A DNA stretch of 20,132 nt from JBLIKP01 sp047635375 (GCA_047635375.1 JBLIKP010000041.1:1-20132); one strand, 5' to 3'; shown: positions 8,023-15,579, counted from the first letter of the stretch. A program made the numbers and translations. Notes: generated by a model from the letters alone, not told the origin.

Positions 8023-9012
8023 TTATCCTAAAAACTCCATTGCCTTTTTCACCATGTCAGTAGATCCTAAAAATACAGGAACACGTTGGTGAAGTTCAGA
8101 GGGTTCGATGTCAAGGATTCTCATTTTTCCAGTCGTAGCCATTCCGCCAGCCTGCTCAACAATAAGCGCCATCGGATTACATTCGTAAAGCAATCTTAGT
8201 TTTCCGTTTGGTGCGTGGGTAGACTCTGGGTAGAAGAAAATCCCACCTTTAATCAAACTACGGTGAATGTCGGCAACCATTGATCCAATATAACGAGCGC
8301 CATATGGACGGTTTGTTGCTGGGTCGTCTTCTTTACAATAGTCGATGAAGTTTTGAACGCCCTTAGAGAATGTAGAATAGTTCCCTTCGTTGCAGGAGTA
8401 TATTTTACCCGTTGAAGGGAATTGCATGTTAGGATGTGATAGGCAGAACTCCCCGATTGACGGGTCAAGTGTAAATCCATTCACACCATTTCCGGTTGTA
8501 TAAACTAGCATGGTACTTGAACCATAAATCACGTAACCCGCAGCTACTTGCTTAGATCCTTTTTGTAAAGCATCGGCAGTAGTTCCAGGCCCAAGTGGAG
8601 AAACTCTTCTGTAAATGCTAAAAATAGTACCAATAGAAACGTTTACATCAATGTTTGATGATCCGTCAAGCGGGTCCATCGCTACAACGTATTTGGCATC
8701 TTTAGAGTGGTCGTTGTCTATTGGGATGATTTCGTCGTCTTCTTCAGAAGCAATTGCGCAAACCTCACCACCATTGGCGAATGCTGCTATAAACTGATCA
8801 TTTGCGAAAACATCTAATTTTTTAACTTCCTCACCTTGAACGTTTTCATGTCCTGCTTCACCAAGAATGTCGGCTAAGCCGGCTTTATTTACTTCTCTGT
8901 TTACAATTTTTGCTGCGGTAGAGATATCGTTTAGCAATCGGGAAAATTCGCTAGTGCTATATTTGAAATCTTCTTTATTGGCTATAATAAATTGTCCGAG
9001 GGTAGTTACCAT
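8023..9012 (-). CDS. fbp: Fructose-1,6-bisphosphatase, class I
   Basis: A 329-residue cytoplasmic gluconeogenic enzyme that hydrolyses fructose 1,6-bisphosphate to fructose 6-phosphate. The class I signature is clear: ASEEDDE (E90/E91) and MDPLDGSSNIDVNVSIGTIFSIY with metal ligands D113 and D116, followed further on by GARYIGSMVADIHRSL and the KLRLLYECNPMALIVEQAGG block, which carries the last metal-binding Glu and the substrate site. Length agrees with the plant/bacterial form. The ATG is at 9010-9012; a -7-like box lies about 35 nt upstream. The stop codon (complement of 8023-8025) abuts the OmpA-gene stop, and no terminator hairpin was found between them. Transcribed alone, divergently from rho. 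Confidence 0.96.
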   Translation of the reverse strand: MVTTLGQFIIANKEDFKYSTSEFSRLLNDISTAAKIVNREVNKAGLADILGEAGHENVQGEEVKKLDVFANDQFIAAFANGGEVCAIASEEDDEIIPIDNDHSKDAKYVVAMDPLDGSSNIDVNVSIGTIFSIYRRVSPLGPGTTADALQKGSKQVAAGYVIYGSSTMLVYTTGNGVNGFTLDPSIGEFCLSHPNMQFPSTGKIYSCNEGNYSTFSKGVQNFIDYCKEDDPATNRPYGARYIGSMVADIHRSLIKGGIFFYPESTHAPNGKLRLLYECNPMALIVEQAGGMATTGKMRILDIEPSELHQRVPVFLGSTDMVKKAMEFLG

Positions 9013-9386
9013 GGTGGAATTAGGGTTTGATTAAAAAAATTAAAGCTCAAAGGTAAAAACAAATCTTAATTAAACTTTAACTCCATGTAAAGGATAAAAA
9101 ATACTTTTTAAAGTTAATATCTGAATTTTAATGTACATTGCCGATGAAATCAAAGTTTTATGTGTTTCAGACCCATTGTTTTTTCTTGAAAAAATTTGTG
9201 AAGTCAATAATTATACATAAAATTGCGAAGTGTTATTCCAAATAGCACTACTCAATCACCCCAAATCATTTTGATATTTAAAGTTACCCCCTCGATTTAT
9301 TTTGAGATCCCGGTAGTTTCAACAATTTGATTTATTTTTTTTATAAACCACTATATATAATTTAATTTCGAATTAATTTCCCCTTC
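9013..9386. other. Divergent fbp/rho intergenic region
   Basis: This 374 bp AT-rich stretch separates two divergent genes and must hold both promoters. The fbp box is listed separately. Near rho, TTTG around 9327-9330 followed about 22 nt later by TATATATAA is a weak candidate promoter and would give a short leader. I see no ORF, strong hairpin or known riboswitch. Confidence 0.6.
9048..9055 (-). promoter_or_regulatory. Candidate -7 box for fbp
   Basis: On the minus strand this reads TACCTTTG, a full match to TAnnTTTG. It lies about 35 nt before the fbp start codon, giving a leader of roughly 30 nt. A -33 TTG at the right spacing is not evident. Confidence 0.5.
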
Positions 9387-11111
9387 ATGTACGATATTCT
9401 TGAACTAAACGAGAAGCCCGTTGCTGAATTAAGAGACATTGCAAAACAATTAGAAGTATCCGAATTTGACGGACTTCGAAAGCAAGAACTCATCTACAAA
9501 ATTCTAGACGAGCAAGCCCTAAAACCAGGGTTAAAGATTAAAACTAAAGTAGCTACTACAGAAACTTCAGAAGACAAAACTGAAGAGCCAAAAGCCGACG
9601 CTGATGCCTCTGATGATGTTGCTGAAAAGCCACGTCGTGGCCGCCCGCGTAAAGCTGATGACGAAAAACCTGCCGAAAAGGTAGAGAGAGTAGAAGCTAA
9701 CGAAAAAGTTGAAGAGCCTAAGACCGAAGCTAAACCAGAAAGTAAGCCAGCCGAAAAACGTGAGCCACGTGAGCCACGCGCTCCTCGTGAGCCTAGAAAG
9801 CCCGTTCAACGTAAAAGTGACGATCGCAAGCCAGCCGAATCCAAAGTAACTGAAGCTAAATCTGACAATACTAATTCTGAAGAAAAGCCTTCCAGCGAAG
9901 AAAGACGCCCAAGACCAGAAAAACGTGAGCCAAGAGCACCACGCGAACCTCGTCCTCAGCGTACTGAAAAAACAAACGCTGAGCTAAAAATGGAAATGGA
10001 AGGCTTGATTGAGAACGAAGGTGTTCTTGAGATTATGCCTGACGGGTACGGATTTTTAAGATCTTCTGACTACCATTACCTAAGCTCTCCTGATGATATT
10101 TACGTATCGCAGTCTCAAATCAAGCTTTTTGGCTTGAAAACTGGAGATACTGTTAGAGGTACTATTCGCCCACCAAAAGAAGGTGAGAAGTATTTCCCAT
10201 TGGTACGAATTGTAGGAATCAACGGTAAATTACCGGCTGATGTCCGCGACCGTATTCCTTTCGATTACTTAACTCCAATTTTCCCTCAAGAGAAACTCAA
10301 CCTTTTTACAACTGCTAGTAATTACAGCACGCGTTTAATGGATCTTTTCTCACCAATTGGTAAAGGACAACGTGGACTTATCGTTGCGCAGCCTAAAACG
10401 GGTAAAACTGTCCTTTTACAGGATGTGGCTAATGCAATTGCAAAGAACCACCCAGAAGTTTATTTGATTATTCTTTTAATCGATGAACGTCCGGAAGAAG
10501 TAACCGACATGGCAAGAAATGTAAATGCTGAGGTTATTGCCTCTACATTTGATGAGCCTGCAGATCGTCACGTAAAAATCGCTAACATCGTCCTTGAAAA
10601 AGCGAAGAGATTAGTAGAATGTGGACACGATGTATGTATCCTGTTAGATTCAATTACGCGTCTTGCACGTGCTTATAACACCGTTTCTCCAGCATCAGGA
10701 AAAATTCTTTCGGGTGGTGTTGATTCAAACGCACTGCACAAGCCTAAGCGTTTCTTCGGAGCTGCACGTAACATTGAAAATGGTGGATCGCTAAGTATTT
10801 TAGCCACGGCATTAACAGATACAGGTTCTAAAATGGACGAAGTTATCTTTGAGGAATTCAAGGGTACGGGTAACATGGAACTTCAGTTGGATAGAAAACT
10901 TGCTAACAAGCGTATTTACCCTGCGATTGATATTCCTGCTTCAAGCACAAGAAAAGAAGAGTTGTTATTGGATAAAGATACCCTGCAACGCGCATGGATT
11001 CTTCGTAACCACCTTGCCGATATGAATGCAGTAGAAGCAATGCAATTTATTAAAGATCGAATGAAAGGAACCCGCAGCAATGAGGAATTCTTGATTTCGA
11101 TGAATGGATAA
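9387..11111 (+). CDS. rho: Transcription termination factor Rho, with large charged insert
   Basis: A 574-residue hexameric RNA helicase that ends transcription of untranslated RNA. Residues 1-47 are the Rho N-terminal SAP-like helical domain (ELNEKPVAELRDIAKQL). Residues about 50-205 are a low-complexity, presumably disordered insert containing an AT-hook-like PRRGRPRK (82-89) and two R/E/P repeat blocks (124-139 and 178-190). The cold-shock RNA-binding domain follows (GVLEIMPDGYGFLRS, from about 212). The motor domain has Walker A PKTGKT (336-341, K340), the LIDERPEEVTDM block with E367 and R368, and Walker B CILLDSITRLARAYN. E. coli Rho has 419 residues; the excess is the insert, which is usual for this phylum. 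The gene is 15 bp upstream of pssA and likely heads an operon. Confidence is very high. Confidence 0.97.
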   Translation: MYDILELNEKPVAELRDIAKQLEVSEFDGLRKQELIYKILDEQALKPGLKIKTKVATTETSEDKTEEPKADADASDDVAEKPRRGRPRKADDEKPAEKVERVEANEKVEEPKTEAKPESKPAEKREPREPRAPREPRKPVQRKSDDRKPAESKVTEAKSDNTNSEEKPSSEERRPRPEKREPRAPREPRPQRTEKTNAELKMEMEGLIENEGVLEIMPDGYGFLRSSDYHYLSSPDDIYVSQSQIKLFGLKTGDTVRGTIRPPKEGEKYFPLVRIVGINGKLPADVRDRIPFDYLTPIFPQEKLNLFTTASNYSTRLMDLFSPIGKGQRGLIVAQPKTGKTVLLQDVANAIAKNHPEVYLIILLIDERPEEVTDMARNVNAEVIASTFDEPADRHVKIANIVLEKAKRLVECGHDVCILLDSITRLARAYNTVSPASGKILSGGVDSNALHKPKRFFGAARNIENGGSLSILATALTDTGSKMDEVIFEEFKGTGNMELQLDRKLANKRIYPAIDIPASSTRKEELLLDKDTLQRAWILRNHLADMNAVEAMQFIKDRMKGTRSNEEFLISMNG

Positions 11112-11126
11112 TTAAAATTAAAGAGT

Positions 11127-11813
11127 GTGAAACGTTTTATTCCAAATGCGTTAACCTCTCTAAATCTATTAGCGGGGGCTGTTTCAGTCCCCCTTTTTTT
11201 TGCTGGTGAATTTAGGGTAGGAGCCTCGCTAATTATTTTGGCGGCAGTATTCGATTTCCTTGACGGATTTGCAGCTAGGTTGCTTAACGCCCGTTCAGAA
11301 ATAGGAGCACAGCTCGATAGCCTTGCCGATGTAGTGAGCTTTGGCTTTGCACCTTCGATAGCGATTTACTGTTTTATGGTATCTCGAGGTTTTGAGCCTG
11401 CTTGGGTTTCCAATGCAGCGTTCTTCATCGTCGTTTTTTCAGCGATTAGGTTGGCTAAATTTAATGTAGACACGCGACAAACAGATGAGTTTATCGGACT
11501 GCCAACTCCGGCAAATGCCTTGGCATTAGTTATGGTTCCGCTTTTGATGATGGATTCAGATTTTATTCCTTCAAATTTTGAGTTACCGTTGTTTTTAGGA
11601 ATAATTACTCTTTCTAGCGTCTTGATGGTAAGCGAATTACGTTTGGTAGCCTTGAAATTTAAAACCTGGGCTTTCGCCGAAAACTTATTCCGCTACCTAT
11701 TGATTTTAGCCTCTCCGATAATTCTTTTTGTATTTGGAATGCAAGGATTTCCTCTAATAATAATTTTATACCTAATTTTGTCACTTATAAAAAACGGAAT
11801 TAGCAAAAATTAA
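11127..11813 (+). CDS. pssA: CDP-diacylglycerol-serine O-phosphatidyltransferase
   Basis: A 228-residue integral membrane enzyme that makes phosphatidylserine, the precursor of phosphatidylethanolamine, from CDP-diacylglycerol and serine. All residues of the CDP-alcohol phosphotransferase signature are present: D43, D46-G47, A50-R51, G60, D64 and D68. The N-terminal KRFIPNALTSLNLLAG is typical of the PssA subgroup, and several hydrophobic helices follow. It starts at GTG 11127, 15 bp after the rho stop; no closer ATG preserves the N-terminal motif. purS follows after 13 bp, so rho-pssA-purS are probably co-transcribed. No psd decarboxylase gene is nearby. Phosphatidylglycerol synthases share the signature but differ at the N-terminus. 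Confidence 0.9.
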   Translation: MKRFIPNALTSLNLLAGAVSVPLFFAGEFRVGASLIILAAVFDFLDGFAARLLNARSEIGAQLDSLADVVSFGFAPSIAIYCFMVSRGFEPAWVSNAAFFIVVFSAIRLAKFNVDTRQTDEFIGLPTPANALALVMVPLLMMDSDFIPSNFELPLFLGIITLSSVLMVSELRLVALKFKTWAFAENLFRYLLILASPIILFVFGMQGFPLIIILYLILSLIKNGISKN

Positions 11814-11826
11814 CATATCATATCTC

Positions 11827-12090
11827 ATGAAATTTATCGCCGAAATCGACGTAATGCCAGTAAAAGAAATTTTGGATCCACAAGGTAAAGCTGTGACCAA
11901 AAGCATGAAAAACTTAGAGCTTAACTCTATCGAAAATGTGCGTATTGGAAAGCACATCACGCTTGAAGTTGAAGCCGGTTCTAAAGACGCTGCAAGTGAT
12001 ATGGTGGATACTGCCTGTAAGAAATTATTAGCTAACCTTATCATGGAAACCTATACCTTTAATTTGGTAGAAGCTGCTGTAGAGGCTTAA
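11827..12090 (+). CDS. purS: Phosphoribosylformylglycinamidine synthase subunit PurS
   Basis: An 87-residue protein with the PurS pattern throughout: EIDVMPVKEILDPQGKAV at the N-terminus, NVRIGKHITLEVEA in the middle and CKKLLANLIMETYTFNL near the end. PurS is the small bridging subunit of the three-part PurLQS complex, which converts FGAR, glutamine and ATP to FGAM in purine synthesis; it helps pass ammonia from PurQ to PurL. Length matches the family (about 80-90). No purL or purQ is adjacent, so the complex is encoded at dispersed loci. It is the last gene of the rho-pssA-purS run, ended by an intrinsic terminator 15 bp later. Confidence 0.93.
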   Translation: MKFIAEIDVMPVKEILDPQGKAVTKSMKNLELNSIENVRIGKHITLEVEAGSKDAASDMVDTACKKLLANLIMETYTFNLVEAAVEA

Positions 12091-12105
12091 TAAAATACAC
12101 TTTAC

Positions 12106-12137
12106 AAAAACCGCATCCAACGATGCGGTTTTTTTTT
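12106..12137 (+). terminator. Intrinsic terminator after purS
   Basis: CCGCATC (12111-12117) pairs with GATGCGG (12122-12128) around a 4-nt loop, followed by nine T's. Five A's before the stem can pair with the T tract and extend it. It closes the rho-pssA-purS unit. Confidence 0.92.
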
Positions 12138-12181
12138 GCTTTTTTTCTTTGAATCCATTAAGAAAACGACGAGTAAATGGG

Positions 12182-12189
12182 TATTTTTG
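12182..12189 (+). promoter_or_regulatory. Candidate -7 box for mqnC
   Basis: TATTTTTG matches TAnnTTTG in full and ends 6 nt before the mqnC ATG at 12196. The start site would fall at or within a few bases of the start codon. The nearest upstream TTTG (12148-12151) is too far away for a standard -33 element. Confidence 0.55.
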
Positions 12190-12195
12190 CAGTGT

Positions 12196-13329
12196 ATGAA
12201 TAAGCAAAATGTAGCAGAAATCCTTGATAGGGCCTTAAACTTTGACTTTCTTACCGCCGAAGAAGGTGAATTCCTTTTCGAAAACGCCAGCACTCCCGAG
12301 CTAATGTTTGTGGCCAATGAGCTGCGTAAGAAACAAGTTCCCCATGGAAAAGTAACCTGGATCATCGACCGTAATTGCAATACTACAAACGTGTGTATTG
12401 CCAACTGCAAGTTCTGCAACTTCTTTAGAGTCCCAGGACATGGAGAGGCTTACATCACCACAATAGAAGAATACAAAGTTAAAATCGAGGAAACCTTTAA
12501 ATTGGGAGGAGAGCAACTGCTTCTTCAAGGTGGACATCACCCAGACCTTGGCCTTAAATTCTATTGCGACTTATTCTCAGAATTAAAAAGCCTTTATCCA
12601 AACCTTAAGCTTCACGCTTTAGGGCCACCAGAAATTGCACACGTCTGCAAAATCGATGGTATTTCTCATATCGACTGCCTAAAAGCACTTCAAGAAGCTG
12701 GAATGGATTCACTTCCTGGAGCTGGTGCAGAAATTCTTCACGACCGTGTTAGAAAAGTGATTTCTACAGGTAAATGTGGTGGACAAGAATGGCTGGACGT
12801 AATGGAAGCTGCGCATAAAATTAACATGACCACATCGGCAACAATGATGTTTGGGCATATCGAGACAATTTTAGAGCGTATGGAGCACTTAGTAATGCTT
12901 CGTGATGTACAAGCTAAAAAACCAGAACACGCAAAAGGATTTGCTGCATTCATTCCATGGACCTTCCAAGATGTAGATACTACGCTAAAGAAAATCCGTC
13001 GTGCTAAAAACGATGTAACCTCAGATGAGTATATCAGAATGATTGCCTTAAGCCGAATTATGCTGCCTAATGTAAAGAATATCCAAGCATCGTGGTTGAC
13101 AGTAGGGAAAGAAGCAGCACAAATCTGCCTTAATGCTGGAGCAAATGATTTTGGTTCTATCATGATTGAAGAGAACGTAGTTTCTGCTGCTGGAGCTCCA
13201 CACAGATTCACGGCAAACGGAATTCAGGAAGCAATTCGTGAAGCTGGATTTGAGCCTCAGTTAAGAAATCAACAGTATGATTTTAGAGAAATTCCAGCCG
13301 ATATCCAAGAGCAGGTAATTACCTATTAG
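12196..13329 (+). CDS. mqnC: Cyclic dehypoxanthinyl futalosine synthase (radical SAM)
   Basis: A 377-residue radical SAM enzyme. The iron-sulfur motif CIANCKFC supplies C67, C71 and C74. LLLQGGHHPDLGL, HALGPPEI, LPGAGAEIL and TSATMMFGHIET match the MqnC type, which cyclises dehypoxanthine futalosine in the futalosine route to menaquinone; the related MqnE has a different N-terminal pattern. The frame is open back to a TTG at 12136, but that lies inside the terminator T tract, so ATG 12196 behind the -7 box is the better start. No other mqn gene is present here. Its presence implies respiration with menaquinone made through futalosine. Confidence 0.9.
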   Translation: MNKQNVAEILDRALNFDFLTAEEGEFLFENASTPELMFVANELRKKQVPHGKVTWIIDRNCNTTNVCIANCKFCNFFRVPGHGEAYITTIEEYKVKIEETFKLGGEQLLLQGGHHPDLGLKFYCDLFSELKSLYPNLKLHALGPPEIAHVCKIDGISHIDCLKALQEAGMDSLPGAGAEILHDRVRKVISTGKCGGQEWLDVMEAAHKINMTTSATMMFGHIETILERMEHLVMLRDVQAKKPEHAKGFAAFIPWTFQDVDTTLKKIRRAKNDVTSDEYIRMIALSRIMLPNVKNIQASWLTVGKEAAQICLNAGANDFGSIMIEENVVSAAGAPHRFTANGIQEAIREAGFEPQLRNQQYDFREIPADIQEQVITY

Positions 13330-13429
13330 TTATCATTTTACCCTTGTTATTAATTATTTATTAAGGCATTCAAAATTCTTGGTAATTTCAGGAAAATATA
13401 ATATCATTGTCCAGCGATTTTAACGAATA

Positions 13430-13978
13430 ATGACCCTTGAATTAAATCTTGAAGCCCTACTTTTTTCTGCGGAGAAAAGCATGGGTGTTGACGAACTCCA
13501 CCAAATTCTTTTTGAACAAATGGAGGATAGACCTTTGCGCAATGAGGTTGAAAAGGCACTCGCAATGGTCGTGCGTAAATTTAAGGACGGCGAGTTTGCC
13601 TTTGAACTTGTCAATATCAATAATGGGTATATTTTTCTTACCAGGCCACAATTTAAGGACGTTTTAATTACGCGTGAAACGCAGAATGAAGCACGGAAGC
13701 TTAGCTCTTCGGCTTTAGAAACACTAGCTATAATCGCTTATAAACAACCTATAACCAAAGGAGAGATGGAAAATATTCGTGGAGTTAACTGCGATTATTC
13801 TGTTAATAAATTATTAGACAAGGAGCTAATTTCCATGAAAGGAAAGAAAGATTCTCCAGGAAAGCCCGTGCTTTATGGGACAAGTGAAAAATTTATGGAT
13901 CACTTTGGCTTAGACTCTATTAGGGATTTGCCTCAGCTTAAGGATCTTAGATCCGAAATAAATTCCATAGGAAATTAA
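13430..13978 (+). CDS. scpB: Segregation and condensation protein B
   Basis: A 182-residue winged-helix protein. LNLEALLFSAEKSM at the N-terminus and LSSSALETLAIIAYKQPITKGEMENIRGVN in its middle (key residues about 88-117) are characteristic of ScpB, as is the later LLDKELI segment. ScpB forms a dimer that binds the ScpA kleisin in the Smc-ScpAB complex, which compacts and separates the chromosome. Length is normal for the family. scpA is not in the window. TATCATTG at 13402-13409, one mismatch from TAnnTTTG, is a plausible promoter box 20 nt before the ATG. The region after the stop is T-rich without a clear stem. Confidence 0.93.
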   Translation: MTLELNLEALLFSAEKSMGVDELHQILFEQMEDRPLRNEVEKALAMVVRKFKDGEFAFELVNINNGYIFLTRPQFKDVLITRETQNEARKLSSSALETLAIIAYKQPITKGEMENIRGVNCDYSVNKLLDKELISMKGKKDSPGKPVLYGTSEKFMDHFGLDSIRDLPQLKDLRSEINSIGN

Positions 13979-14037
13979 ATTTTTTTATTTTTAACTATAT
14001 TTAAACCACAACGTATTAGTGATTTTTTAACACAATC

Positions 14038-14259
14038 ATGAAAACTGAACAATTTGGAAGGTCAGCATCTACAAATAAGCCTGAGATGAAACCGATTAAA
14101 GCAAACAAGGCTCAACTTCGTCCTGAAAAGGCAAAACAAAAAAACTCTTGGAAAAGGAGTTACATGGATGAAGATGAAGATTTCGATGACATTAACGATT
14201 TCGGGTCGAGTGACTCGGTTGAAGATGATTATGACGATGAAGAGACATTTAAGCCTTAA
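14038..14259 (+). CDS. Small bipolar protein with basic head and acidic tail, function unknown
   Basis: A 73-residue protein that I cannot assign to a family. Residues 1-42 are rich in Lys, Arg, Pro and Gln (ending in NSWKRSYM), and residues 43-71 are dominated by Asp and Glu with scattered Phe, Tyr and Ser. It has no signal peptide or membrane segment and is probably disordered and cytoplasmic. Support for it as a real gene comes from a clean ATG, a spacing of 59 bp from scpB, and a dedicated hairpin terminator 15 bp after its stop. The charge split is consistent with a nucleic-acid or ribosome-associated accessory protein, but that is inference only. Confidence 0.65.
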   Translation: MKTEQFGRSASTNKPEMKPIKANKAQLRPEKAKQKNSWKRSYMDEDEDFDDINDFGSSDSVEDDYDDEETFKP

Positions 14260-14274
14260 GCCCCTAGATTTTAC

Positions 14275-14304
14275 AGTTCCGCCATTTACAGCGGGACTTT
14301 TTTT
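14275..14304 (+). terminator. Intrinsic terminator after the 73-residue protein gene
   Basis: AGTTCCGC (14275-14282) pairs with GCGGGACT (14291-14298), with one T-G wobble, around an 8-nt loop; seven T's end at 14304. The minus-strand side lacks a T run, so it acts for the rightward gene rather than the leftward Nudix gene. Confidence 0.85.
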
Positions 14305-14315
14305 GTGCCTAAATC

Positions 14316-14924
14316 TTAATAAATCCCGGAAACTAAATCCTCAATGTTGCGGTACGTATTTTTAACCACACCAGGCATATCCTTAGCCGAAAGCCAAACA
14401 GCAGCAGTAATATCTTCCTCGGTTTGTGGCGTTAATTGTTGATTGTCACATTCCATTTTAAACCAATAAGTGATTTTTAAAGCCGTTTTTCCCTTATAGG
14501 GATAGGTGTGGTATGTGATTTTTGCCTCGGATGTGATTTTTAGTCCGCTAACTCCGCATTCTTCCTCAACCTCTCTGATAGCTGCCTCCTTAATTTTTTC
14601 ACCTTTTTCAATTTTCCCCTTTGGAAGGTCCCATTTTCCTAAACGCTTGATAAAAAGAGTTTCCTCTTTCTCATTTTTCACGATTCCCCCTGCGGCTTCA
14701 ATTTTATGAAATTCTCTTGAAAATACTTCAAACATTTCTTCAGGATTTTCCGTTGATATGAAAACTCCATTTATTTCCTTCTTATTCAGAAGGTTAATCA
14801 TTGCACGAAGGGCCTCGGGTTCATCAGGAGTTAAATCCCTGCATATTACTAGATCATTATTTTTTTTAATATTCTCAGGATTAGCTATCAAAAACGGCAA
14901 GTCGTTTATATAAATTTTATACAT
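14316..14924 (-). CDS. Nudix hydrolase
   Basis: A 202-residue cytoplasmic protein. The Nudix box GX5EX7REUXEEXGU is complete from G103 to V125, with E109, R117-E118 and E121-E122. The core fold starts around AAGGIVKNEKEETLFIKR and is preceded by an N-terminal segment of about 75 residues with its own alpha/beta character (YKIYINDLPFLIA, NGVFISTENPEEMFEVF) that is not part of the Nudix domain. Such enzymes cleave nucleoside diphosphates linked to another moiety; the substrate cannot be told from the sequence. It is divergent from pyrE with only 7 bp between start codons, which hints at coordinated expression and possibly nucleotide housekeeping. Confidence 0.9.
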   Translation of the reverse strand: MYKIYINDLPFLIANPENIKKNNDLVICRDLTPDEPEALRAMINLLNKKEINGVFISTENPEEMFEVFSREFHKIEAAGGIVKNEKEETLFIKRLGKWDLPKGKIEKGEKIKEAAIREVEEECGVSGLKITSEAKITYHTYPYKGKTALKITYWFKMECDNQQLTPQTEEDITAAVWLSAKDMPGVVKNTYRNIEDLVSGIY

Positions 14925-14927
14925 TTG
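14920..14927 (+). promoter_or_regulatory. Candidate -7 box for pyrE
   Basis: TACATTTG is a full match to TAnnTTTG, ending 4 nt before the pyrE ATG. It overlaps the start codon of the divergent Nudix gene (14922-14924), so use of this promoter would compete with the other gene's start. Confidence 0.55.
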
Positions 14928-14942
14928 TTACATGTTTAACAA
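14925..14942. repeat. Inverted repeat over the pyrE start codon
   Basis: TTGTTA (14925-14930) and TAACAA (14937-14942) are perfect inverted copies separated by 6 bp that contain the pyrE ATG. It could be an operator shared by the divergent pair, or chance in AT-rich DNA. Confidence 0.4.
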
Positions 14943-15579
14943 GGAAGAAGTCACTCGCAAAGTAGCCGAATTTCTGCTACAAATCAAAGCGGTAAAGCTA
15001 AGTCTAGATAAACCATTCACATGGGCATCTGGAATCAAGTCACCAATCTATTGCGATAATCGTGTAACCCTTTCATACCCAAAAACAAGGACCTACATTC
15101 GTCAATCTTTGGCAGGAGGGATTCAAGAGATTTTTGGTAATGTTGATGCAATTGTTGGTGTTGCAACCGGCGGTATTGCCATGGGTGCGCTTGTCGCCGA
15201 AGAGTTGGGACTTCCTTTTGCCTATGTTCGTGCCGAAGCAAAATCTCACGGGACAAAAAAACATATTGATGGTGATTTGCCAGCAGGATCTAATGTTGTT
15301 GTAATTGAAGATTTGGTTAGTACCGGTATGAGCAGCCTAAAAGCGGTGCGTGTTCTTAGAGACCACGACATTATTGTGAAAGGTATGGCCGCAATTTTCA
15401 CCTATGGTTTCCCTGAAGCTGATGAGAATTTCAAAAAAGAAAAAGTAAATTTATTTACCTTATCAAGCTATCCTGTTTTATTGGAAAGTGCAGTTGATGG
15501 CGGATATGTAAAAGATAAAGATCTTGACGTGCTAAAGGCATGGAGAGAAGACCCAAAAAATTGGAAAAATGACAATTGA
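14932..15579 (+). CDS. pyrE: Orotate phosphoribosyltransferase
   Basis: A 215-residue cytoplasmic enzyme of pyrimidine synthesis that joins orotate to PRPP to form orotidine 5'-phosphate. The PRPP-binding motif VVVIEDLVSTGMSS begins at V122 (E126, D127), and the mobile catalytic loop RAEAKSHG carries R100, K104 and H106. FTWASGIKSPIYCDNR near residues 24-39 is the orotate/substrate-binding N-terminal block. Length is typical. The last 11 bp overlap the next gene, a tight coupling. pyrF, which acts next, is not in the window. Confidence 0.96.
   Translation: MFNKEEVTRKVAEFLLQIKAVKLSLDKPFTWASGIKSPIYCDNRVTLSYPKTRTYIRQSLAGGIQEIFGNVDAIVGVATGGIAMGALVAEELGLPFAYVRAEAKSHGTKKHIDGDLPAGSNVVVIEDLVSTGMSSLKAVRVLRDHDIIVKGMAAIFTYGFPEADENFKKEKVNLFTLSSYPVLLESAVDGGYVKDKDLDVLKAWREDPKNWKNDN

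Noticed and set aside
12136..12195. 20-codon N-terminal extension of mqnC from TTG
   Set aside because: The codons lie in the purS terminator tail and the -7 box; ATG 12196 fits family length.
12738..13211. Minus-strand open frame of 157 codons inside mqnC
   Set aside because: Low-complexity mirror of a conserved gene; no promoter or family support.
13979..14037. Terminator after scpB
   Set aside because: T-rich sequence but no stable stem ahead of it.
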